Positions 47,690-59,139 of a stretch of 64,000 nt of DNA are shown here, piece after piece. The position numbers and the translations under genes are program-made. Position 1 is the stretch's first letter. Each line of letters begins with the position of its first letter. The notes below the pieces were generated by a model. It did no database searches, was not told the DNA's origin, and saw nothing but the letters and a program-made list of their open reading frames with translations. Source of the stretch: Lunularia cruciata (lineage: Eukaryota > Streptophyta > Marchantiopsida > Lunulariales > Lunulariaceae); contig OX419759.1 of assembly GCA_948567375.1 (NCBI GenBank), forward strand, positions 6,912,744 through 6,976,743. The letters are read 5' to 3'.

Positions 47690-48165
47690 TTTGTACAAGT
47701 CGCCAATATTGTATCTCGGCTAGACTTCAGTTTTGAGAGGCAGCAGTTCTCCTGACTATATCGGTGAGCATTCAAGTAGACAAGGTTGGATCTAATGCAC
47801 TGGTGGCTACAATTTTGTCATCGATACGAGTTCTGCACTCCTGGGATGGCATAGGCCGCCGATGTGGACTGGGTCTCTTGTACAATCCACACTAGAGCTC
47901 TATCTCAGTTTAGACGGACGAATTCATTCGTTACAAGTTGCCAACATTGCATCTCGCCTAGACTTGAGTTTGAGAGCAAGTAGTTCTCCTAACTAGATCG
48001 GTGAGCATTCAACTCGACAAGGTTTGTGATCATTGGTGGACACATTTTGTCTGTGATACGGGATCTGCAATCCTGGGATGGAATATGGTCGCCTGGAATA
48101 TGGTCGCCTAAATGAACTGCGTCTCTTGCACATACTAAGCCAAAGCTCCATCTCAGTTTTGAGGC
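47690..48165. repeat. two-copy tandem repeat, about 235 bp
   Basis: Copy 1 (about 47690-47918) and copy 2 (about 47925-48165) share, in order, TTGTATCTCGGCTAGACTT (variant in copy 2), TTTGAGAG, AGTTCTCCT, ATCGGTGAGCATTCAA, GACAAGGTT, ACAATTTTGTC/ACATTTTGTC, CTGGGATGG and GTCTCTTG. Copy 2 also has a 15-bp internal duplication (GGAATATGGTCGCCT). It lies 3' of the U2 gene, whose transcription runs toward it. Confidence 0.8.
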
Positions 48166-48389
48166 CTTGACAGAGCTGCGTACTGGCAGAGGCAGGAATC
48201 CTGGTATTGTTGTTCAGTAGCCCTTTCCAGGGATTACTGCAAAACTAAGCGACACTGGCAATTCCCGAAGTTGGCACATTGTAACCTTCCAGTCATCCGG
48301 GAATATTCCCTTATAATTTCAACTTCAATAAATTATTGATTTGAGAAGGCATATCGAGACTCAAGACAATCCTATTTTGTTTGTTTGGT

Positions 48390-48403
48390 CTCCCTTTCGG
48401 GAG
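48390..48403 (-). terminator. GNRA-type hairpin just 3' of U2
   Basis: On the - strand CTCCC-GAAA-GGGAG forms a 5-bp GC-rich stem with a GAAA tetraloop, starting three bases after the inferred mature U2 end. It could aid 3'-end formation or be a terminal stem of a longer RNA. The consensus plant snRNA 3' box CA(N)3-10AGTNNAA is not clearly present. Confidence 0.4.
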
Positions 48404-48405
48404 GA

Positions 48406-48601
48406 GGGCTGCGCCGGCCAAGGAAGTAGTGCAATACCAAGACGACGCTGGCGGGTCCAGGGCAGCAAGCTACCCTATTGGACCCACACCCGTGAAAGAA
48501 ATTAGATTAATATCGTGAGGGTCGATGACCCTCGTATCAGATATTAAACTGATAAGAACAGATACTACACTTGATCTTAGCCAAAAGGCCGAGAAAGGTA
48601 T
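48406..48601 (-). ncRNA. U2: U2 spliceosomal snRNA
   Basis: The inferred RNA is 196 nt, the usual plant length. The first 60 or so nt look canonical: 5' ATACCTTTCTCGGCC, TTTTGGCTAAGATCAAGTGT and the branch-point-recognition sequence GTAGTA, then stem IIa/IIb with the loop ATACGAGGGTC-ATC-GACCCTCAC. Stem III is well formed (GGGTCC..GGGTAGCTTGCTGCCC..GGACCC). The stem-loop IV region keeps GGTATTGCACTACTTCC. U2 pairs with the intron branch site as part of the U2 snRNP. The Sm site is unusual: AATTTCTTTCA where an uninterrupted AT4-6G is expected. The gene therefore looks real, but could be a variant or a recent pseudogene. Confidence 0.9.
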
Positions 48602-48623
48602 ACTTCAGAAGACACAGAGGGAG

Positions 48624-48673
48624 GTATATGTTCCTCGCATGAACTAGCAATGATGCCGAACCTTATGGGTTAT
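48624..48673 (-). promoter_or_regulatory. candidate U2 promoter elements (TATA-like, USE-like)
   Basis: On the - strand CATATACC at 48631-48624 lies at about -30 to -23 from the U2 start, where plant snRNA genes have a TATA box. A stretch AACCCATAAGG (48671-48661, about -70) agrees with the plant snRNA upstream sequence element RTCCCACATCG at only 7 of 11 positions. Another 7-of-11 match (GTTCGGCATCA) lies at -60. The assignment is weak. Confidence 0.3.
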
Positions 48674-49270
48674 TGCCTGTGGAGCAGTTTGCTTGGCAGA
48701 AACCCTCCAGCGTCTCACTGCTGGAAACTGTGATTTCATCACTGTTGCACTCCACGAGGCTTTCTGTCTTAGTCTCCTAACCCAGAATCTTGACCTGGAC
48801 GCAAGTTAAACTGCTGTCAGTTGCTGTAGAGCAATTGACTACATCTCAACGTGAAGAGACATAACCGTGGCTAGAACTGGAAACGCATGTATTGATTTTG
48901 ACTCTCATCATTTAGCACTCACTCACTCACTCCCGTCCATAGGCAAGATTTAATAAAGCAACTTCAATTCTAAGTTATGATGGCGATTGTCCCACTTATT
49001 TAACTACAGAAGGGTAACAAAGTATGGCGATCAGCACGCATATGTTACTACCTCACATTTCTATATGGTGTTTTGTCTTTGTTGGTTGATATTGATGTTC
49101 TTAAATTTTACTATTTGTGGATTTGTTTCTTTGGTTCACTTTGTTCTGTATCTCAGTTTCAAGGGCATAGGGGATTTGCTTGTGTCATTAGTAGTACCGG
49201 AAGTAATGTTTTCGAAGTCATTTTTTAGTCATGGTGGTATTCATAGTTAATTTAGTGTTGAGTTATTTTT
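48674..49270. other. intergenic, nothing recognised
   Basis: It contains a short CTCACTCACTCACTC run near 48920. The open frame at 48987-49250 has no recognised motif. Confidence 0.4.
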
Positions 49271-49650
49271 CAATCAGGGCTATATTTATAGTCAGTCTAA
49301 AGTCTTGTCGCTAATGTATGAATGTTAAGGGATTGAATTTTGTATTAAGGGTGCTCGAGTAGTAGCTTCAAATATGAATCGTTAAGGAGATTAATTATGA
49401 ACCCTCCTTATCTCATTCTAAAGTCTTGTCTCTAATCTATCATTGTTAAGGAATTGAGTATTGAATAAAAGAAGCTCGAGTAGGAGCTCCAAATATAAAG
49501 TTGCATTGAGATTCACATGAACGCTCCCATCTAAATTCTTGGTTATAATCTATCAATCTAAGGGTTGAGTATTGAATTAAAGAAGCTCCAGTAGTAACTC
49601 CAAATATGAGTCGTTAATAAAATTTAATGTGAACGCTCACATCTGGTCTT
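49271..49650. repeat. three-unit degenerate tandem repeat, about 120 bp
   Basis: Each unit has a CTAAAGTCTTG-like start, AATCTATCA.TGTTAAGG, TTGAGTATTGAAT, AGAAGCTCGAGTAG.AGCTCC (variants), AAATATGA.TCGTTA and GTGAACGCTC. It may belong to an LTR of the copia fragment to the right, which is unproven. Confidence 0.65.
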
Positions 49651-50949
49651 GCTCCAAAGTAAGGAGCATTATCCCATGAAAAATTAATTAATTCAGGAAT
49701 AAAATAAGCTATAGGAATATATGTTGAATGAGATGGAGCAATGGTAAAGTGCATTTTAAAATAATTAATTTTTTTGCTTTTTACAGCACTAAAGGATCCT
49801 TCTAGGCTTGTGAAATAATATAGCTAAATTTCTGAATGGAGGCTTAATTTTGAATAAAAATATGACATATAATCATGGGAGTGATGTAAACAAGCTACAT
49901 AACAAAAATTGTATTATTTGAAGTTCAGAGTAAGAGCCATAGTTGGAGAACGTGATTTTCGGTATATTGTGACATCTGATCCATTTCAAGGACGTTGACT
50001 ACACAGTTGTAAATACTTTGGCGATTATTGACATCTTTATCAAGGACTCGAAGATTCCACATGTAGAAACTTGAAGAGAAACAAGAATTGGGATATAATT
50101 CTTGACAAGTATGAGAATATAACAACAAGTAGGAAATTGCTCTTGAAGCAACAACTAAATTATTTGAAAATGGAATAATCGGATGTGCAAGCAAGCAACT
50201 TACCACCATCAAAGATTTGGACAACAACTATCACATACCTTGGTAAAGATAAAAGGTGAGGATCTAAAACTATCAACTATCAATAATATGCCTTCTTCAT
50301 TTTCAAAACGTATCACTACACTCTCAATGAGGGAGAAGTGCAATTTATTGCTTCAAGAAGACTCACCCGTGGAACGGGACGTAGCTAAAATATCTAAAAT
50401 TGGGGAAGCAATTCGGGCCAAGACAGAGCAAAAAAGAGCACATGGAAGCGAAGGAGTGCAGTAGTAGCTGCTTCATGAAAGGGAAGTGATTTTACTAAAA
50501 GGAGAAACTTGTAGAGAGTTCAATACGACTGGATAATAAATCTAAATTTGGCCGAAGAGGGAGTGGAGTGCCCTCTTCATATCCGAAGCAAAATGAGAAG
50601 TATCATTATTATTGCAAATATAGCACTTTAGAGTGGAATGCACCAAGAGTGAACATGATGTGAAGAATCACAACCCTCAAGAAACCTCACATATGTGTAA
50701 ATTTAAATTGTTCTTCTAAAAGAAGAGAAACTATTTTTTGATTCATGACTTATTGCTAATGATCCCGAATTTACATAGCAGATAGACGGAAGAGCCTCCA
50801 ACCACTTGACTTTTCTCAAACATAATTTTCTACATCACAAACATTGATTGCACTTCCATGGATGATCACAAACTCAAAAGAGAAAGAAATATACAAGAGC
50901 TCTTGCTGGATGGTTGTATCAAGAAGATAGTAAATGCATGGTATGCTTG
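49651..50949. other. no recognised gene, possible copia flank
   Basis: Frames at 49925-50227 (-), 50183-50464 (+) and 50816-51007 (-) show no certain motif. The + frame may be degraded copia pol upstream of the readable part. Confidence 0.35.
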
Positions 50950-51820
50950 GAAAAGAGCTCTTTATGTTGATATGTGGAGGGAAAATGAAGTCTCCATGTT
51001 CATTCAAGGCAAGAAGATTATTGAGATCCTTGAAACATTCAATATGAAAGAGTGTGATGCACTTACTCCTCTTGAGATCTATGAAGAGATCTAAAAAATT
51101 TATGAGGATGAGGAGAAAGTCAATGTGATATTATTCGAGAAACTAGTTGGAAGTTTACTACTATAAGGCTTTATCAGTTCTTAAAAGGTGAATATGACCA
51201 ACCAATTTATACACAAACCCAAAAAATCTCTTTGGATGGTTGCTGAGAGTATTTTACCATATTTCAAAGGTATACTGAGTTTCAAGATAAGAATATAGCT
51301 GTATTCCAACAATGAAAATGCTAAATTAGAGGAGTTTACCACCTCAAATTGAGCTAGAAATAGAGTTAACGGAAGCTCTAGATTAGGTTATTCATTCAAT
51401 TGAGGGAGTGATTTTGTCTATGTTATGTACAGGCAAGTTACCGTGCTTTATCATCTACAAAAGTTGAATTTAAGGGTAAGTGTATATGTTACAGGTAAAA
51501 AAATTTGGTTATGATGGATTCTTGCATATTAGAGATGGATTAAGATGACTTTCTCTATGGTATGCAACGAGACAAGTTACCATGCTTTATCATCTACAAA
51601 AGTTGAATTTAAGGGTAAACATATATGTTACAGGTAAAACAATTTGCTTATGGCGGATTCTTGCATCTTAGAGATTTGATTAAGATAATCTAATAAAAAC
51701 ATCCATGCATATGTCAAGTTCGACTGCCTTGACTAAGAACATTCCGTACTAGAATAAAACATATAGAAAATCAGTTAACTTGATACAATTCAATATCGGT
51801 TTGTCGAAGATCATTAAGTG
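50950..51820 (+). pseudogene. Ty1/copia pol remnant (late RT and RNase H)
   Basis: In order: MWRENEVSMFIQGKKIIEIL and FNMKECDALTPLEI at about 50972-51085 (equivalent to copia FNM..CKP..TPL), EKVNVILFEKLVGSL about 51115, NQFIHKPKKSLWMVAE about 51200 and YFKGTLSF-like text. Then the RNase H motif RALSSTKVEFKG about 51440 (copia ALSSTEAEY) follows, with a second copy near 51578. Near 51740 weak traces of the final RNase H block follow. Many stops and frameshifts; no intact protein. Confidence 0.65.
51430..51690. repeat. tandem duplication of the copia RNase H segment, about 135 bp
   Basis: The run CAAGTTACC.TGCTTTATCATCTACAAAAG with GAATTTAAGGGTAA, ATATGTTACAGGTAAAA and GGATTCTTGCAT occurs at about 51432 and again at about 51570. 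Confidence 0.85.
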
Positions 51821-53154
51821 ATTCTTCAATCATGGTTGCATTCATAGTCCACCTAGTGTCTTCTTTACTAGAGTGCTAGATGTAATTGAAAGTGATGCTC
51901 CTTAAGTTATCCTTCTATCATAGTCATCTAGTGTCTTCTCTGCTTGAGTGCTGGAGGTAATAGGAAGTATGGCTTCTTAAGGTATTTTTCAAGCATTTTT
52001 TATTTTATACTATATCCAGTGTCTACTCAGTTGGTTCTTACTCCTAGTTTCCTTTTCTAATTTTTCAATATCAAAAGATAAATATTGAATTAGAAAATAC
52101 TGGAGTACGGAACTCCATCTCTGAATAGTAATTCCAACAATGAATGGATTTTGAGTGCCCGACCTCTTCTCATCATATGCTTATAAATAAAAATATTTAT
52201 ATAGATAAAGAGGAAATCCATATAACTTATTAAAAAAGAAAAGCATTCTGGATATAGAAAAAAATTTATGTAATAAATAATAATAAATTGTTTCATGGTG
52301 GAGATCTATAAGTCTGAAGTTCAATACATTGAAACAATATCCGTCGTGTCCGACGCACGTCTGATAAGACTGAGTAATGTTTTGTGTGCACGATGAAATG
52401 TTTTGTGTTGTCTTGTCTAGAGAAGACAGGTTCGTTGATTCAGAATACAAAAGCTTATCTCTAACAGGTAATGGAAACAAGTGTAATAGAAATTTAGGTA
52501 GCTGCTGACTCAACCAGGATTGCAGTCCCACACTCAAGAAGGGGTTGGATGTTTCGAGACAGAAACAGAGTCTTCTATGCACATCATAGTGCAGTTTGAG
52601 CTGTGAAGACACATGAGAACGAGGAAGAGCCTATCACAATGTGTATCATGTCAACAGTTTTGAACAGCTTGTGAATGGGCACTCGGGTTGTGTCTTTGAA
52701 TGCGCAACCATCCTAGCACTACTGTTCTGTCTAAGCAAGCAATGCAATCTTGCTACTATCTTTAAACAAACTGTGAGAAACTTGATTCACGTTGACTTCT
52801 TGTGAAGCTTTGTGAAGATAGGTATGGGCTAAGAAAGCGACGTTTCACCTTCGATTTATAATTTTCGAAGAACTTACCGTAGTGTTGTATACATGAAAGG
52901 GTATCAGTTTACACGTCCAACGATAAAATAATCTCACTATGCCACCAAGAAACTTTAATCTACAGTTCTAGAACAAGTGATCACCAGTCGAGAAGAAAAA
53001 CTGTAGACGTCCTCGAATTACATGTCAGAATTTGCAGATAGGTACTGGCCATCCTTCCCGGTCGTCTCCTCCGATGATGAGGTTTGTCGACCTTGTTCTC
53101 TTGAGTTTGTACATTGAAGTATACATGTAACCATTCTGAGTGTTCAACTTCCTA
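51821..53154. other. spacer with a two-unit repeat on the left
   Basis: About 51850-52020 carries two loose copies of CATAGTC..CTAGTGTCTTCT..TAGAGTGCT.GA.GTAAT. A similar CATGGT..ATTCATAGT is found at about 49220-49250, so these may be copia LTR pieces. Nothing is recognised from 52050 to 53154. Confidence 0.4.
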
Positions 53155-53746
53155 TTAGTTAGCAGCGCTATGCTCCGCGTCTACTTTGTGAATCTTACTC
53201 TTGACTTCGTCCGTGGTTACGTTCACTGCATTTTGAATCGCATTTCCTGCCTGGAGGTACAATGAGAATCACACTAAGAATCAGACACACCAGAACACCA
53301 GCTCCTGTTCAAATAAGATCTTCACGCTCTACAATCAGCTATTACCCAAATTGCTGTTGCGCAGTTCAGTGAAAAAGAGAAACTACAGCAGTTCTCTCAA
53401 AGCAGAGAGAGGACTAACCAACCTCCCAACGTGTCTACTTCTCTGTAGACACGTTGAAGTCTGACCTATCACCAGAATGGGATGACGATGGACAAAGTCG
53501 TACAGCAAAAACAGAATTCTGGAAACGTGCCTGATGGAAGACATTGCCGGCGTGCTCCTTGCTCTCTTCAGCTTTCTCTTGGGCAAATTCACCCGCACCT
53601 CTAGACTTCTCACGGGCAGACTCGGCAGCTTCTCCAGCCTTCCTCTGGGCATCAACCGTTGCTGCTGGCTGCTCAGTCCTGTCACTCAAGTCGCCTTGCG
53701 CGTGCTCCGTCTTGTTTCCGAGGTGGAAATCATGTTCGCTGGCCAT
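53155..53746 (-). CDS. LEA protein (group 3 type, 11-residue repeats), two exons
   Basis: Exon 1 is 53746-53531 and exon 2 is 53250-53155, giving 103 residues. Residues 33-76 form tandem 11-mers: AQRKAGEAAES, AREKSRGAGEF, AQEKAEESKEH, AGNVFHQAGNA; the next stretch runs to DEVKSKIHKVD. This is the amphipathic, Ala/Glu/Lys-rich pattern of group 3 (LEA_4) late embryogenesis abundant proteins, which protect membranes and proteins during drying. Splicing CAG|GCACGT...CTCCAG|GCAGG uses a rare GC-AG intron; the fourth 11-mer spans the junction and supports it. A GT donor 12 bases upstream is also in frame but has a poorer context. Reading through the intron would by coincidence also give 103 residues, with a non-LEA tail. 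Confidence 0.75.
53427..53456. repeat. 12-bp perfect hairpin inside the LEA intron
   Basis: The arms CAACGTGTCTAC and GTAGACACGTTG are separated by TTCTCT. It could shorten the effective distance between splice sites. Confidence 0.85.
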
Positions 53747-56384
53747 TTTCTCTTTTACCTCCCGACGATCTTGTCAGAACTTCTCGGTAGGCTTCAAAAT
53801 GTGCTTTCACTTCAACAATCACAGACACTCTGATCGAATTGAATTGTGGATCATTTCTGCATAGAAAGAGTTTTGTTACCGAAGACTTCCGGAGCCAAGG
53901 AGCTCGATGCAACAAGTGGAGCAGTCTGCTTCATTTCGGGATTGCTGACTACAGCGAACTAGTGTTAAACATGTGGACGGAGCTGGACAGGTGGGCACCC
54001 TCACATGATCCACTTGTCGGCACTAGACAATATGCTTCGAGCTTATCCTAAGCGACACTGGTTCTCTACGTGGTTGGCACTGAACTGTGGTTAAGTGCAC
54101 TCGGTATAAGTATTTCCAACCAGCAAATCTTTTACCCAATTGAAAGAAAAAGTAAAATGTTGAATGACGCAAAGATTGATTACACTCGCGTTGTGGAAGG
54201 GAATAGTGGAATTATTTTGGGAATTTGAAATTTAAACATATAAAAAATGTATATAAAATCTAAATATAGTTTCCATCTAGAGAAATAAATAATTATTTAC
54301 TCGTCCGATTTATAGATAAATATGAAAAATATATACAGCTGTAGTAGAACAGGTTTCTGAAGAGCCATATATCTGGAGGAAAAGTTCTTTGGGAAGAGGA
54401 AAATTATTTGATCAAATATACTGATATATGTATCATACCTTTATATTTGATGACAATAATACTAATAATTATCTAGAAGAAATGAGATCTTGCTGATTTT
54501 AATATGCATCAGATTATTGACGAAGTGTAGCATTATTTGGAGGTATGCCATTGTTTGTTCAAAATTTTGTAGCAACATTTTTCTTCTAGCCACATATGGA
54601 AATAAAATCTATTAAAAATACAATGCGGAGAATAAATATTGAGTGAATAGGATTTGTTAAAGACCTTATTGAATTATTTAAGGTAGGTGGGAGGCTGATT
54701 ATAGAAAATCAAAGCCAACTGAACTCAATACCTTTGTACAAGATTAATTATTAAATAGGAAAGAGTGATTACCAAATGATCTAATTAAATTAGATAAGAT
54801 CCAAAATCATGGTGCAACTTAATTAATTCTAAATGATTTATTTACGAAATTTTATATTTTATGTGAATTATATATTAAATTGACTAAATATTTTATTAGT
54901 TTTACTAATTAGTGTATCTACTATGATCTAGTGTTTATCTTTAAATCCAAATTAATCTAATACAACGTACAAAGTGTCATGGTATGAGAGCTTCACACCA
55001 ATTGAGATTTAGAGTACATGTGCGACATTTGGTATTAATGGAGTGATTACATGAGTGAGTATGAACATGAGGGCGTTAGAAAAACAAAATCAAAGCATTG
55101 CTATATGCTCCAGCCCTTGCATTTGAATGAAAACTGGATTTCGTTGTATACATACAGAAAGTAAAGAGAGAAATTACCATTAACATGAAAGAACCAAATT
55201 AACTCCATAACTTAACAGTGCACTTGTGTAGTTTCTATTCCACTTGTTTAATTTGCTGACAAATCATTACGGCATGGACTGTAACGGAATTGGGACTAAA
55301 TAAATCAGGATCCAAACTTAGATAGATTCAAATTCACATTCAAATTGATTTTGATGATCATAAGCCGAGAGAAGCTGTTTTGTGAGGTAGGTAGTTCTTG
55401 TGGTTCTTTATGCGAAGAAAGTAGTGTCTATCTACCTAATTTCTTGAGTGTGGAGGAGTTGACAGTAGATTTCTTGGTCAATCATGTGATATGGATTCAA
55501 CTGCTTCATGATCTTCAAGTCTGACAAATGTGCAGACCAAGTCACTCGCCAAAGCAGAGAGCAAGACCTTGATTCTGTAACTTCTGCGGAGATTAGCAAA
55601 TTGCAAAGGTTAACTGTGTAAAGGGTCCAAGGAACGGATGCTGATGAAAGAGGCAGAAAGGAAATGCACTGGGATGCAAATGGTTCCCTGACCCACTAGA
55701 AGGTAGAAATCAAATACGACCTGTACGAGAAGTCCGGGGAAATCCGGAGGAAATTCACTTCTATAAGCCAACGCAAAGAAATTTCACTGGAATGAGAAGG
55801 TGGTCTTGATCTTCAGGACATCTTCAAGTTGCAGGAGATGACATGCACGATAAGTCAAAAGATTTAGACGAAAGGTTGATTCGTAAACCAGGAAACTTTG
55901 CATCGGAATTCGGAAAGTCATAGTAGCCTTCAATACACTTGCGCAATTGATTGACTTGGACATATGTCACGTGCATGACACAGAGTCGGTGATTCCTTGG
56001 CTGAACTGATTGGAGATTACATTCTGTCGTATCTGTGGGTGGGCCTGTAAGTCTCGTATGAAGAAACTTCTGACCACTAAGTTCAATACGTGACCCCAGG
56101 AACGTCAACTATATCAGCTCAGTGGTGATAAACACCCGGGACTGCAATTATGCGGGTTTGAATGGAAGGCAGCTTTTGAAGGATCCTATGGAACTGCTGC
56201 TGATCCCCATTCTCTGCGTGACAGCCGAATTGTTTCACCAAGGTTGAATGTTTCAGACTGTCAGTCTGATATTAATGTTCCAAGGAAATATGCCTCTGAC
56301 CTTGCTTCCTGGCTAATTTCTGAAATCCAATCACGTACATGCTGAATCAATCGTCTTTAGTAGCTCCCCATCGATCGATCTGGA
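53747..56384. other. LEA upstream region and AT-rich spacer
   Basis: The LEA promoter lies at the left end. TACGTGG at 54067-54073 (CCACGTA on the gene's strand, about 325 bp upstream of its ATG) is an ABRE-like ACGT core, fitting ABA or drought control, but a single core is weak evidence. The 54180-54960 stretch is AT-rich. Frames at 55.8-56.1 kb are unrecognised. Confidence 0.4.
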
Positions 56385-56540
56385 AAAAAGGCGACCGCGT
56401 AGGAAAAACGAAGGATGGGAAGACCCCATCAAGCCGTACAAGGGAGAGAAAAAAGAGGTAACACGGGGCTAAGCCCCAATAGAGTCTATACGAGAAATCT
56501 GCCCTACCGCACCTAAGATATCCGAGCTATGCAAGTCGAT
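56385..56540 (-). mobile_element. 5'-truncated LINE 3' end, copy 6 (short, well preserved)
   Basis: It runs from AAAAAAGGCGACCGCGTAGG through GAAGGATGGGAAGACCCC, ACAAGGGAGAGAAAAAAGAG, GGGGCTAAGCCCC and CGCACCTAAGATATCCGAGC, and stops at GCTATGCAAG. Only the 3' UTR is present. It is one of the least diverged copies. Confidence 0.8.
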
Positions 56541-59139
56541 CTGGTAGGCCTCAATGAACAAACTAGATCACCCGCTGTATGGAACTGTACCCATTTGCAG
56601 ATTACAGACGCAAAGAATGTTTTCATCTATCTGGGTCAAAAGTAACTGGTGTCCCAGTCACTTGATGCAGTTGCGTATCCCTTGTTTCACCTTTGTTTAC
56701 TGGACCACAGTGCCAGGTTTGAGTTCTTCCCCGGAAGTAGGCCATTGACTTCGCCTGATGAGTAATCATGTAAATTGCTTGAAACTTAGACCATGTATCT
56801 GCTGAAGCGAATCTCTAATAACTGTAGTTATAGAAATCGACGTGCTTCTTGGAGTGGAAGTAGATAGCTGGCGGTTGAGAGAGTACTGAGCTGTGGAAAA
56901 CTAAAGTTTTCCATGAGAGTTTGTCTTGTACCACATCAAGTATATGGTACACACATCAATCCAGCTGCGAGTGATAAAGTACACCCCGCTCAAAGATCGG
57001 TCGATAGTCAAACTCTTGTTCCTTCTCCAGCCAGAGGAACGGCATAATCGTGATGATAATACTTTGTATGTAACTGCCTTGTTCAAGGGACCCGAAATTG
57101 CTTGGAACATCGTGACTTCATTGACCCCACGCAGGCGGCTGTGGATACGCGAAAATTCTCATCACATCACGGGGAATACGTGTTTGTCTTATTCACGACA
57201 TATCATACTCAGCTGCGTCAATGCCATGCACCTGGGATTATTGGTGCACTTCGTGCAGACTTTGGTCCTAACCAAGGCTTAGGGAGTCGTTTCTGTGACA
57301 GGATTAAATTGTGGCCGAAGGAAAGGAAAAATTGTGGACACATGTACAGAGGATTGAGTTACAGGAAGGGCAGTATGGGCTACAGTAGTATCGTGTGCAG
57401 GAAGCGAGGGGGAACATCTATTCCTTTTCAGTGAAATAGTACCGCGTGCCGGACGTGAAGGTGCATATCTATGCATCTTAACCACCAGCACAAACGCAGA
57501 ATTCACGAGGTAGGAATGCTTGTCATCTGTAGGAAATTTCCAATTATCATGGGCCAGCTTTTAGGCAGAAAAGGCTCCAGGTCGCTGTTTGAAAAAAGCG
57601 ACACTCCATCTGATGCCATACAAACGGAACCAACCCCAGAAGAAAGGATTCAGGTCTAAGATGAGGAAACGATCGAGCTAAGGTACAATCCAAGTACTTA
57701 CTGAAAAGGCCATGAAGGGGTCTGTTTATTCTCCAAGCCCATTCAAGGGATGTAACAGAGCTGCAAGTCTGTTTTGCTCTAACACGGAGAAAGAGGTTAG
57801 AAGTCAAGATCCTACCAACTGGTAAAGTTTCAAGCAGGCGAGAAGGACGTTTGGGAACAATCACTCCAGCAAGTCACGTTGTAACACACAAGATTTATGC
57901 TTCGCTCCTTGCTAGTGGCCGGGGTATCTCCCCTATGCTGCATACTGTACTCACATAAATGGATATTAATTCAATATTACTTCAGCCTCCAATACAGCTT
58001 AAGATGAACAGTATGATCTGCCGTCCGTACTCAAGAGCAATTCGGATGGAGCAATATTCCTGCCACGTGACTATCAGTTTGACGAAGTCTCTGTAGTTAG
58101 TAAAAGGGCTATGTGTCGTAATTTATGAACTAAGGGGCCCTTGATAGCCCCAATTCAGCCCATGAATAATAATGTACAAACTGTAGCATCAATCGTGTGT
58201 TTCTATCTACCTTCCTAATCTTGCACCTATTTGGTGAAGTACGTAAAGCTTCTTCCACCATGCCAAAGATGGCTCTCATCAGGTCCTACAAAAGCAGCTT
58301 TGGAAGCCTTACAACTTAAACTGTTCAACTCAAGTCGAAAGTCTCTTCTTCTACGCTCTCGTATGGTGCGGGGTAAACAGGTCAAACTTTCACTCTCCCA
58401 CCACGCCTGTCTGCATTCTCTTGTCAATCAGAGTCGAATGGTACGCGGCAGGCAGTACATGTTCGGGGAGGACACGAGGCTGTGCTTGAGTTCCTTCTCC
58501 GAGCCAGAGACAATAGCGATAGAAAGTGCTAGATATAGCAGATCTTATCTGCACAACGAGACCTTAGCACTCATGTTGCCGTGGCCAGTAGCAACCAGAT
58601 TGGAGCAACAGGAACATCGATAGACGTGCTGCCCATCAACCTCTATCTAAGACTCGTCTCTTCTTCTGGCCGTGGATAGCCAATATGACCAGTCGTCTCT
58701 ACGGAATTTGGATCTGCGCTGCTTTACGACAACTCGACCTACAAATGAGGAAGACACGATTCGGACCTTCATACCGTGTGAGGAGCGGAAGCAATGGTTC
58801 TATAAAAAATTAAGAATTAATCCCATCCTCCTACATCTATACCATTTCCAAAGAAGCCCGAAAAATACTATATCATCAAAAATTAATCACTTACAACACT
58901 AAAATTGCAAGTAACCTATAACATCCTCAGCTCAATAGCAGTACCCGCCAGTCATCTACTGACGTATGGCGCAGAGGCTTGGGTGCATCACTCCCGACTC
59001 AAGGGTGACAATCACACATAGTTTTTTAATGAAGTCCATTCAACCGGCCATTGAATCAACACAACCTCGACTCTCCAACAGCTTCCCGTATCCTTTCTAG
59101 GGCTTCTCCCAAATCATGGCAGGGGAGCTTCTGCACTTC
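56541..59139. other. intergenic, no recognised gene
   Basis: Frames at 56926-57282, 57102-57434 and 58231-58623 (+) have balanced composition but no recognised domain or splice-linked partners. An unannotated lineage-specific gene cannot be excluded. Confidence 0.4.

Noticed and set aside
53534-53864. + strand frames opposite the LEA gene
   Set aside because: They are shadows of the 11-residue repeats of the LEA exon.
58231-58623. 130-residue + frame with balanced composition
   Set aside because: No recognised family, no repeat of the pattern elsewhere, and no supporting splice sites; left as intergenic.
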